A stretch of DNA of 53,897 nt from Longimicrobium sp. (GTDB taxonomy: Bacteria > Gemmatimonadota > Gemmatimonadetes > Longimicrobiales > Longimicrobiaceae): contig DASVWD010000243.1 in the NCBI GenBank assembly GCA_036389795.1, positions 1 through 53,897 on the forward strand, written 5' to 3'. Of this stretch, positions 34,378-42,125 are shown in pieces. A program made the position numbers and the translations under genes. Numbering within the stretch: the stretch's first letter is position 1; each line of letters opens with the position of its first letter. The notes below the pieces were generated by a model. The model ran no database searches and was not told the DNA's origin. It saw only the letters and a list, made by a program, of their open reading frames with translations.

Positions 34378-35424
34378 ATGAGCCCGAAACCGGCTTTAAG
34401 TAACGCGACTACGTTGTGGGTGGTCCATATCGGCAACGACGACCGGATTGCGCTTCGCGCCCGTGAGGAGGGTTTTGTCTGTATCGGTTGGACGGCGATG
34501 GGCGACCTGTCGCCGTACGACACTCGTCCTAAGATGCGGGCCGCGATGGAGCAGGCGTATCCGAACTGGAGCCCGAAGACGGTCAGCTCCTCGTATGGTC
34601 AGACGTACCGGTTTGCGCACGAAATGAAAGTGGGCGACCCAATCGTGTTCCCGGTCCGTCCCACAGCGGAGATCGCAATAGGGAGGATCGCTGGACCGTA
34701 CAGCTGGTCCAGCGACCCCGACCTCGCCGCGAACGATTACAACAACGTCCGACCTGTCAGCTGGCTGAAGATTGTTCCGAGAACTGCCTTCTCGCAGGCG
34801 GCCCTACACAGTTTCGGATCTTTTCTCTCTGTTAGCACCTCCGACGACTATCTCGAAGAGGTGCAGACCGTCCTCGCCAGAGACATGGCGACGACGGAAC
34901 TGGTGCCTGGACCGGCCGAGGAACCGGAGACGGAGGAGGAGGCTGGCGCCGGTCTCAATCTGTACGAGACCGCGCGCCAGGAGACAGAGGATTTCCTTCT
35001 CAAAGCTTGGCAGCGGACGGGGGCGGACTTCGAACACGTTGTCGCCGGGCTGTTTGAGGCGCTAGGGTACACGGCTACCGTGACACCGCGTAGCGGTGAT
35101 CATGGCGTAGACGTCATCGCGCACCCCGACCCGCTCGGTCTCGAGCGGCCGTACATCAAAATTCAGGTGAAGAGCGGCACGGGCACCATCGGTGAGCCCG
35201 AGGTGAACCAGCTCCGCGGTCTGCTTCACCTGGAGGAGCAGGGCGTGTTTGTATCACTAGGCAAGTTCACTCCCGCTGCTCATGCCATAGAACGCAACAG
35301 CAGGAATCTCACCCTGATTGGTCCGAAGCAGTTCGTGAAGCTGTTCTTGGATCATTACGAGAAACTCGACGCGACTTGGAAGGCGAAATTCCCACTAAAA
35401 AAGGTCTACGTTCCTTTCAGCTAG
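34378..35424 (+). CDS. Mrr-like restriction endonuclease with N-terminal PUA/EVE-like domain
   Basis: The protein has 348 residues. The C-terminal part (about 220-345) is an Mrr_cat nuclease domain: FEHVVAGLFEALGYTATVTP supplies the first Glu, GDHGVDVIAHPD the catalytic Asp, and IKIQVKSGTG the QxK pair; SLGKFTPAAHAIER and LIGPKQFVKLF follow as usual. The N-terminal part (REEGFVCIGWTAMGDLSP, FAHEMKVGDPIVFPV, EIAIGRIAGPYSW) resembles the EVE/PUA-like readers that bind modified cytosine. A modification-dependent restriction enzyme is therefore likely. It stands alone, without a methylase, just outside thiC remnant 2, and has a less GC-rich codon use than core genes. Confidence 0.82.
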   Translation: MSPKPALSNATTLWVVHIGNDDRIALRAREEGFVCIGWTAMGDLSPYDTRPKMRAAMEQAYPNWSPKTVSSSYGQTYRFAHEMKVGDPIVFPVRPTAEIAIGRIAGPYSWSSDPDLAANDYNNVRPVSWLKIVPRTAFSQAALHSFGSFLSVSTSDDYLEEVQTVLARDMATTELVPGPAEEPETEEEAGAGLNLYETARQETEDFLLKAWQRTGADFEHVVAGLFEALGYTATVTPRSGDHGVDVIAHPDPLGLERPYIKIQVKSGTGTIGEPEVNQLRGLLHLEEQGVFVSLGKFTPAAHAIERNSRNLTLIGPKQFVKLFLDHYEKLDATWKAKFPLKKVYVPFS

Positions 35425-35463
35425 AGATCCTCGAGTTGGGCCGCGGGCGTTCCCCCGGGCGGG

Positions 35464-38180
35464 TTACCCATCCGCCCGCAACGCCTCGGTCGGCTCGACG
35501 CGGAGGGCGCGGCGGGTGGGGATGCAGGCGAGCAGGCACACCCCCAGCATGAGCGCCGCGTACCCCACGAATCCCGCGGCTCCCTCCGGCGACACCGCTC
35601 CCCGGCTCGCGAGCAGCAGCGAGGCGGCCACCACCCCACCTCCGGCGGCGACGCCCAGGCCCACCTGCGTGAGCGGCCGCCGGAAGATCGCCAGGACCAC
35701 GCGCCGCGCGTCGGCGCCCAGCGCCACGCGGATGCCGATCTCGCGCGTGCGGCGCGCCACGGTGAACGACATCACCGCGTAGATCCCCGCCAGCGAGAGG
35801 AGCACGGCCACCGAGACCGCCAGCACGGTGAGCTGGAAGAGGAACGCCAGCCAGCGCAGGTCGCCTGCGTGGATCTCGTCCAGGGGGACGAGGTCGTGGA
35901 GCCGGAGCGCCGGGTCGACCGCGGCGGCGAGCGCCTGGAGCCGCGGCGCGAACGACTCCGGCTCGCCCCGCACGTGCACGGCCAGGTGCACCGGGCCCGC
36001 AGCGCCCGGCGCCACGGGGTGGTAGAGCCCCGCGCCTTCGCCGGGGGCGCCGCCGGCCGTCATCCCCAGGTCGCCGACCACGCCGACGATCTCGTACCAC
36101 GGGCCCGGCTCCCCGTCCGGGGTCCGGGGCTCCGCGTAGCGCACCCGCCGGCCGACCGGGTTGCGGCCCCCGAGGACCCGGGCGACGAACGACCGGTTGG
36201 CGACGACCACGCGCGCGCCGGGCGCCAGGTCGCCGGAGTGGAAGGCGCGTCCGGCGGAGACCGGCGCGCCCAGCGCCTCGAAGTAATTCGCCGCGACCGA
36301 CGCGCTCCCCACGCACTCCGTCCCCGCGCGGCCGCAGGGGCCGGCGGCGGACTCCGGGGGCGGCGCCCCGGCGCCCTCCACCTCGACCCGGCGGGGCACG
36401 CCGCGCATCCCGGGGAGGACGTCCGCGAAGGTGACCCCGGACACGGCGGGGTCGGCCGCGAGGCGCCGCTCCAGCTCCCCGTACGCCGCGGCGAACCGCG
36501 CGGCGAAGACCGCCGGGGAGGTGTCGGCGGGCGCGGCCTCGCGGTCCAGCTCCAGCCGGGCGGAAAGGTACTCCCCCGCCGGGAAGCCGAAGTCGAGCGA
36601 CCGGAGCCGCCCCGCGTCGCGCTGGATGAAGAAGGCGTGCACGGGGACGGCGACGGTGACGGCCACCTGGACGACGATCACCGCGGTCCAGATCCCCCCG
36701 AGGCGAAGGCCCCCTCCCCCCGCCGACGACTGCCGGAGGCGCGCCCCCAGCCCGCGCGTCACCTTGAGCGCGGGGAGGACGCCCGCGATCGCCGCGCCGA
36801 GAAGCGTCAGCAGGGCGGCGTAGAGGACGGTCGCGGGCGAGAGATCGAAGCGGAGCCAGAGCGGGAACTCGCCCCCGACCAGCGCCTTCAGCGCGCCCAG
36901 CCCCCAGCGCAGGACGAGCGCGGCGGCCGCGAGCCCGGCGGCGGCCGCCACGGCGCCGAGCACCAGCGCTTCGGCGAAGAGCTGCGCCACGATCCGGCGC
37001 CGGCTCGCCCCCAGGGCGCTGCGCACCGCGAGCTCGGCCTCGCGGCTGGCCGCCCGCGCGAAGAGCAGGAGCGCCACGTTGGCGCACACCAGCCCCAGGA
37101 GGAGCACCAGCAGCAGGTTGCTCGACATCAGCGCCGCGGACTCGGCCGGCGACAGCCCCAGGACAGCCGCGCGTACGGCATCACCCGGGGCCGCAGGTGC
37201 CGGTGCGTGTCCGGGTGGTCGGCGGCCGCGCGCCGGCCCAGCGCGGACAGCTCCGCCTGCGCCTCCTCCAGCGCCACGCCGGGGGCGAGCCGGCCGAAGA
37301 CGCCGTCCAGCTCGGGTCCCGCGCCCCGCGCGTAGTCCAGCGGGTCCAGCCGGAGCGGGACCCACAGGCCCTGGGCCGCGGGGAAGACGAACTCCCCCGG
37401 CATCACGCCGACCACCGTGGCCCGCGCGCTCCCCAGCCGCACCGTCCGCCCGACCACGGCGGGGTCGCCCCCGAAGCGCGCCCGCCACGTGTCGTACGCC
37501 AGCACGGCCACCGGCGGCGCCCCCGCGCGCTCGTCGGCGTCCGCGAGCGCGCGGCCCAGCAGCGGTGAGACGCGCGCCACCCGGAACGCCGACGCGCTGA
37601 CCTCCGCCACGGCGACGGGCTCGCCCCGGCCTCCGTTCCCGGCGACCAGGTTGCGCTCGAGGACCCGGAAGGCGCCCAGCTCCTGGACCGACGCGACCTC
37701 CGCGCGCCAGGCCGCGAAGTCGTGCAGCACCCGCGGCTCCGCGCGCCCGGCGGCCGCGTCCCAGCTCTGGATCGCCACGATGCGGCCGCCGCCCGGGAGC
37801 GGGAGCTTCGGGTACGCCATTTTGCCCACGAACTCGAAGGCGGCGGCGCCGAGGGCGATCGCGAACGCCATCGCCAGGCCGCCCACCAGGGTGAGCCCCG
37901 GGTACTTGAGCAGCATCCGGAAGCCGAGCCGGAAGTCCAGCGACATCCCCGTCACCCACCCGAGCGTCCGGGCGTCGCGCACCTCCTCCTTGAACTTCTC
38001 CACGCCGCCGAAGGCGAGCGCCGCCTGCCGCCGCGCCTTTTCCGGGCTCATCCCCGCGCGCAGGTTCTTGCGCGTCTCCATCTCCAGGTGGAACGCCAGC
38101 TCCTCGTCCAGCTCGCTCTCCACCGCGTCCCGGCGCAGCAGCGCCCGCAGGCGCTTCCTCCAGCGCTTGGTCCAGCCCAT
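35464..38180 (-). pseudogene. MacB/FtsX-type permease of PadR operon 1, frameshifted
   Basis: This is the paralogue of the intact permease at 38926-41646 (about 905 versus 906 codons). The N-terminal part (MGWTKRWRKRLRALL, then a MacB periplasmic-core domain) is in one frame to about 37170. After HLRPRVMPYA the similarity jumps to another frame (VLGLSPAESAALMSSN, then two FtsX membrane domains and IGIRVALGADARRVVLAIFR to RVEPTEALRADG). A single base missing near 37165-37173, within GCGCGG, explains it. The gene is either inactive or affected by a sequencing error. This class (acidobacterial duplicated orphan permease type) exports or remodels envelope components without its own ATPase. It lies 12 bp after its PadR gene. 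Confidence 0.82.
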
Positions 38181-38192
38181 GGGATCGCTCCG

Positions 38193-38546
38193 TCAGGTGG
38201 TGCGGAGGATGAGGTCGACCATCTCGACGTAGCGGCGCCAGCTCTCCGCCTCCTCACCCAGCGCGCGGCGCCCGGCGGGGGTGAGCTCGTAGTACCTGGC
38301 CCGGCGGTTCTGCTCGGTGGCCCTCCACTCGCTGTCGATCCAGCCCTTCTCCTCCAGCCGCTGCAGCGCGGGGTAGAGCGAGCCCTGCCCCACCCGCAGC
38401 GCCTCGCGGGAGAGCTGCTCCAGGCGCTGCGCGATCGCCCAGCCGTGCATCGGCTCCAGCGAGAGCGCCTTCAGGATCAGCAGGTCGAGCGTGCCGCGCA
38501 GGACGTCGTTCGGCGCGGAGGGGGAGTTCGATACGGGCGGGGACAT
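38193..38546 (-). CDS. PadR-family transcriptional regulator 1
   Basis: This 117-residue winged-helix regulator contains VLRGTLDLLILKALSLEPMH (helix 1), GWAIAQRLEQLSREALRVGQ then GSLYPALQRLEEKGWIDSEW (recognition helix and wing), and RRARYYELTPAGRRALGEEA. The ATG at 38546 is fixed by GGAGG just upstream; the longer frame to 38861 runs through a dispersed repeat. PadR proteins repress their own operon and release on ligand binding. The downstream gene is the frameshifted permease. The promoter region carries two 15-bp half-symmetrical sites that are probably its operators. Confidence 0.9.
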   Translation of the reverse strand: MSPPVSNSPSAPNDVLRGTLDLLILKALSLEPMHGWAIAQRLEQLSREALRVGQGSLYPALQRLEEKGWIDSEWRATEQNRRARYYELTPAGRRALGEEAESWRRYVEMVDLILRTT

Positions 38547-38565
38547 GGAACCTCCGGAGGAGTGC

Positions 38566-38614
38566 TGTCGGATTTCGACACGAGTATAGGCGCGGCTATT
38601 GTCGAAAGTCAACA
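38566..38614 (-). promoter_or_regulatory. Sigma-70 promoter and two dyads for PadR operon 1
   Basis: Minus strand: TTGACT (38607-38612), an 18-base spacer, and TATACT (38583-38588). TGTCGGATTTCGACA (38566-38580) and TGTCGAAAGTCAACA (38600-38614) are matching 15-bp dyads that bracket the -10 box and cover the -35 box, as expected for a repressor. Confidence 0.75.
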
Positions 38615-38629
38615 ACAGACCGTCGGCGG

Positions 38630-38811
38630 GATTGATACCAGATTGCCGAGCATTGTTCTGGTTCCGAACAGATTGGGAATCACACAGAGGACACAGAGAA
38701 CACGGAGGAACTGAAGACGCGATTGAAGTTTCTCTGTGTTCTCTGTGTCCTCTGTGTGAGGCTTTATCGGAAAGCTGTACCCGAACGATGCTCTGCAAAG
38801 TGGTATGAATC
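38630..38811. repeat. Compound hairpin element: ACAGAGGAC words inside outer inverted repeats
   Basis: The outer arms are GATTGATACCAGATTGCCGA with GCATTGTTCTGG (38630-38661) and the inverse of CGATGCTCTGCAAAGTGGTA with TGAATC (to 38811). Inside is the inner hairpin TCACACAGAGGACACAGAGA ... TCTCTGTGTCCTCTGTGTGA (38680-38760). The inner ends resemble those of the ACGGAGTCA copies. Confidence 0.75.
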
Positions 38812-38844
38812 GAGTCTCGCGAGCCTTTGAAACCGAACTGATGA

Positions 38845-38899
38845 GCCTCACACGGAGTCAACAGAGAAAAACCTCCGTTAACTCCGTTGACTCCGTGCG
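38845..38899. repeat. Short hairpin element of ACGGAGTCA words
   Basis: GCCTCACACGGAGTCAACAG is opposed by CTCCGTTAACTCCGTTGACT and CCGTGCGA. It lies directly after the compound element and 27 bp before the end of the intact permease gene. Together they fill the 380-bp gap between the two PadR operons. Confidence 0.75.
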
Positions 38900-38925
38900 A
38901 TCCAATGCGGTGTGGTCTTTTCCGG

Positions 38926-41646
38926 CTACCCGTCCACCCGGAGCGCCTCGGCCGGCTCGATCCGGAGCGCCCGCCGCGTGGGGACGACGCACGCGAGCAG
39001 GCACACCCCCAGCATGAACGCCGCGTATCCCGCGAGCCACGCGACCGCCTTCAGCGGCATCATCCCCTCGCTCGCCACGCACAGCAGGGCGCCGATCAGG
39101 AGGGCGCCCGCGGCCACGCCGAGCGCCACCTGCCCGAGCGGGCGCCGGAAGATCGCCAGGACCACGCGCCGCGCGTCGGCGCCCAGCGCCACGCGGATCC
39201 CGATCTCGCGGGTGCGGCGCGAGACGGTGAACGACATCACCGCGTAGATCCCCGTGAGCGAGAGGAGCACGGCGATGGCGCTCACCAGCACGGTGATCCG
39301 GAACCAGAAGTCGAGGAACTGCAGCTCGGTCTGGCTGAGCTCGTCCATCGGCACCAGGCCGTCGACCCGGAGCGTGGGGTCCACCCCCGCGGCGAGCGCG
39401 CGCAGCCGCGGCCCGAACGACTCCGGGCTTCCCCGCACGCGCACCGCCACGTGGAGCGGGCCGGCCGCGTCGGGCGCCAGGGGGTGGTAGAACCCCGCGG
39501 CCTTCGGGTCGAAGCCGTCGGGGGCCATCCCCAGGTCGTCGACCACGCCGACGATCTCGTGCCACGGGCCCGGCTCCTCGTCCCCCGTCCTCGCCTGCCC
39601 CTCGAGGTACACGTAGCGCACCCGCCGGCCGACCGGGTTGCGGCCGCCGAGGACCCGCTCGACGAACGACCGGTTCACGACCACCACGCGCGCGTCGGGC
39701 GCGAAGTCGCCCGAGTGGAAGCCGCGGCCCGCGCGGACCGGCGCGCCCAGGACCTGGAAGTAGTCGGCGTCGACGGCCACGGAGCTCACCCGGTACCCCT
39801 CGGGCCACTGCGGACGCCGCGGCGCCGCCCCGCCCGTGTCCACCTCGACGATGCGGTGCGGGTGGTACATGCGCGGCAGCCGCTCGGCGAAGGTCACCCC
39901 GGCCACGCCGGGCTCGGCCGCCAGGCGGCGCTCCAGCTCCTGCCGGGCCGCCCGGAACCGCGCGGCGAACGCCGCCCGGGACGTGTCGGCGGGCGCGGCC
40001 TCCCGGTCCATCGCCAGCCGCGCCGAGAGGAACTCCTCCGCCGCGAAGTCGGCCCGGATCGAGCGCACCTGCTCCACGTCGCGCCAGGTGGCGAAGGCGG
40101 TCACCGGGAACACCACGGTCACCGCGATCTGGGCGACGATCACCGCGGTCCAGATCCCCCCGAAGCGCAGGCCGCCGCCCCCCGCGCCCGCCTCGCGCAG
40201 GCGCGCCTGCAGCCCGCGGGTGACCTTGAGCGCGGGCAGCACGCCCGCGATCGCCGCGGCGAGCGCGGCGAGCACGCCGGCGTAGAGCACGGTGGCGGGC
40301 GACAGGCTGGGGTGGAACCAGAACGGGAGCCGCGCCCCGTCCAGCAGCGCGCCCTCCACCACGGCGAAGCCCCACCGCATCCCGGCGCCCGCGCCCGCGA
40401 GCCCGACGGCCGCGGCGGCGCCCGCGAGCACCAGCGCCTCGGCGAAGAGCTGCGTGACGATGCGGCCGCGGCTCGCCCCCAGGGCGCTCCTCACCACGAT
40501 CTCGCCCTCGCGCGTGGCCGCCCGCGCGAACATCAGCAGGGCCACGTTCCCGCAGACCAGCACCAGGAACATCACCAGGAAGAGGTTGGTCGACCCCACC
40601 AGCAGCGACTCCGTCCCCGAGAGGCTCAGGATCGACTGCGCGTACGGCGCCACCCGGGGCCGCAGGTGCCGGTGCGTGCGTGGGAAGTCGGCGGCCGCGC
40701 GGCGGCCCAGCGCGGCCAGCTCCGCCTGCGCCTCGCCCAGGGTGGCGCCGGGCGCGAGGCGGCCGAACACCCGGACCTCGGGTCCTGCGCCACGCTCGTA
40801 GTCGAGGGGGCTCAGGTGCAGCGGGACCCAGAGGCCCTGGGCCACGGGGAAGCCGAAGCCCTCCGGCATCACGCCGACCACGGTGGCCTCTGCGCTCCCC
40901 AGCCGCACCGTCCGCCCGACCACGCCGGGGTCGCCCCCGAAGCGCGTCTTCCAGACGTCGTGCCCGATGACCACCACCGGGGGCGCCCCGGCCTGCTCGT
41001 CGGTCTCCACCAGAGAGCGGCCCAGGAGCGGGGGGACGCGGGCCAGCCGGAACGCGGAGGCGCTGATCTCCGCCACCTCCACCGGCTCGGCCTCGCCCGC
41101 GCCCGTGATCAGGTTGCGCTCGAGCGTGCGGAAGGCGCCGAGCTCCCCCACCGCCCGCAGCTCGTGGCGCCAGGCGGCGAAGTCGTGCAGCGCCCGGTCG
41201 TGCGGCCGCCCCGCGGCCGCGTCCCAGTTGCGGACGCCCACGATGCGGCCGCCCTCGTCCAGCGGCAGCGTGGGGCGGAGCACCTGGGTGACGAACTCGA
41301 AGGTGCCGGCGCCCACCCAGATGGCGAACGCCATCGCCAGGCCGCCCACCAGGGTGAGCCCGGGGTACTTGAGCAGCATGCGCAGGCCCAGCTTGAAGTC
41401 CAGCGACATCCCGGTCAGCCACCCCAGCCCGCGGGCGTCGCGGACCTCCTCCTTGTACTTCTCCACGCCGCCGAAGGCCACCCGGGCCCGCCGCCGCGCC
41501 TCCGCCGGCCCGAGCCCCTCCTCGCGCATGAGCCGCTCGGTCTCCATCTCCAGGTGGAAGCGGAGCTCCTCGTCCATCTCCGCCTCTTCCCGGGCGCGGA
41601 AGAACAGGCCCCGCAGCCGCTCGCGCGCCTCCGCGATCCACCTCAT
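38926..41646 (-). CDS. MacB/FtsX-type ABC-like permease (PadR operon 2)
   Basis: This 906-residue protein has an N-terminal helical cap (MDEELRFHLEMETERLMREE, AFGGVEKYKEEVRDARGLGW) followed by one membrane helix, a MacB periplasmic-core domain (GVMPEGFGFPVAQGLWVPLH), three helices with VALLMFARAATREGEIVVRS, a second core domain, and a last FtsX block (YAVMSFTVSRRTREIGIRVA, LGADARRVVLAIFRRPLG). It ends VPTRRALRIEPAEALRVDG. Such duplicated permeases form a family common in Acidobacteria and Gemmatimonadota and are not paired with their own ATPase. The ATG at 41646 overlaps the PadR stop (ATGA). It is the intact sister of the frameshifted copy at 35464-38180. Confidence 0.9.
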   Translation of the reverse strand: MRWIAEARERLRGLFFRAREEAEMDEELRFHLEMETERLMREEGLGPAEARRRARVAFGGVEKYKEEVRDARGLGWLTGMSLDFKLGLRMLLKYPGLTLVGGLAMAFAIWVGAGTFEFVTQVLRPTLPLDEGGRIVGVRNWDAAAGRPHDRALHDFAAWRHELRAVGELGAFRTLERNLITGAGEAEPVEVAEISASAFRLARVPPLLGRSLVETDEQAGAPPVVVIGHDVWKTRFGGDPGVVGRTVRLGSAEATVVGVMPEGFGFPVAQGLWVPLHLSPLDYERGAGPEVRVFGRLAPGATLGEAQAELAALGRRAAADFPRTHRHLRPRVAPYAQSILSLSGTESLLVGSTNLFLVMFLVLVCGNVALLMFARAATREGEIVVRSALGASRGRIVTQLFAEALVLAGAAAAVGLAGAGAGMRWGFAVVEGALLDGARLPFWFHPSLSPATVLYAGVLAALAAAIAGVLPALKVTRGLQARLREAGAGGGGLRFGGIWTAVIVAQIAVTVVFPVTAFATWRDVEQVRSIRADFAAEEFLSARLAMDREAAPADTSRAAFAARFRAARQELERRLAAEPGVAGVTFAERLPRMYHPHRIVEVDTGGAAPRRPQWPEGYRVSSVAVDADYFQVLGAPVRAGRGFHSGDFAPDARVVVVNRSFVERVLGGRNPVGRRVRYVYLEGQARTGDEEPGPWHEIVGVVDDLGMAPDGFDPKAAGFYHPLAPDAAGPLHVAVRVRGSPESFGPRLRALAAGVDPTLRVDGLVPMDELSQTELQFLDFWFRITVLVSAIAVLLSLTGIYAVMSFTVSRRTREIGIRVALGADARRVVLAIFRRPLGQVALGVAAGALLIGALLCVASEGMMPLKAVAWLAGYAAFMLGVCLLACVVPTRRALRIEPAEALRVDG

Positions 41647-41987
41647 GCGAGCCCGCCCTTCCAGTCGAGGACCCAGTTCACCGCCGCCGACGAGCGCTCC
41701 CACTGCGAGCGCTCGCGAGCCAGCTCGCGCTCGCCCGCCGGGGTCAGCAGGTAGTACTTCGCCTTGCGGTTGTTCTCGGTGGTGCGCCACTCGGAGCGGA
41801 TCAGCCCCCGCGACTTCATCCGCTGCAGCGCGGGGTAGAGGCTCCCCTGGTTCACCTGGAACACGTCGCGGGACATCTGCTGGATGCGCTGGCTGATCCC
41901 CCACCCGTGCATCGGCTCGAGCGAGAGCGTCTTCAGAACCAGGAGCTCCAGGGTGCCCTGGAGGAGGTCCGACTGGTCGTGCGCCAT
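41643..41987 (-). CDS. PadR-family transcriptional regulator 2
   Basis: The 114-residue protein contains LLQGTLELLVLKTLSLEPMH, GWGISQRIQQMSRDVFQVNQ, GSLYPALQRMKSRGLIRSEW and RKAKYYLLTPAGERELARER, the standard PadR winged helix with a short C-terminal dimer helix. It overlaps the start of the permease gene by 4 bp. A readable promoter with a palindrome over it lies just upstream. Compared with PadR 1, the recognition helix differs (DVFQVNQ versus EALRVGQ), and so do the two operator sequences, consistent with separate ligands or targets after duplication. Confidence 0.92.
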   Translation of the reverse strand: MAHDQSDLLQGTLELLVLKTLSLEPMHGWGISQRIQQMSRDVFQVNQGSLYPALQRMKSRGLIRSEWRTTENNRKAKYYLLTPAGERELARERSQWERSSAAVNWVLDWKGGLA

Positions 41988-42003
41988 GTTTCTCCTTTCG
42001 GCG

Positions 42004-42044
42004 GTCTACAGGAGAAGGATACACCTGTTCCTCTAGACGGTCAA
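42004..42044 (-). promoter_or_regulatory. Sigma-70 promoter and dyad operator for PadR operon 2
   Basis: Minus strand: TTGACC (42039-42044), 17 bases, TATCCT (42016-42021). The dyad GTCTACAGG ... CCTCTAGAC (42004-42012 with 42030-42038) matches in 8 of 9 positions and overlaps the promoter from the -35 side to past the -10. Confidence 0.75.
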
Positions 42045-42125
42045 GAGAAGCGTCTCCCGTCCCGTCCTCCCGGCCGCAACCTTGCACTCCGCCGCGCGGA
42101 ACCCCGACCCGCGGCGCGAGCGAAG

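Noticed and set aside
35425-35463. Terminator between the restriction gene and the permease
   Set aside because: Only loosely paired GC-rich sequence, with no stem longer than a few bases and no T-run.
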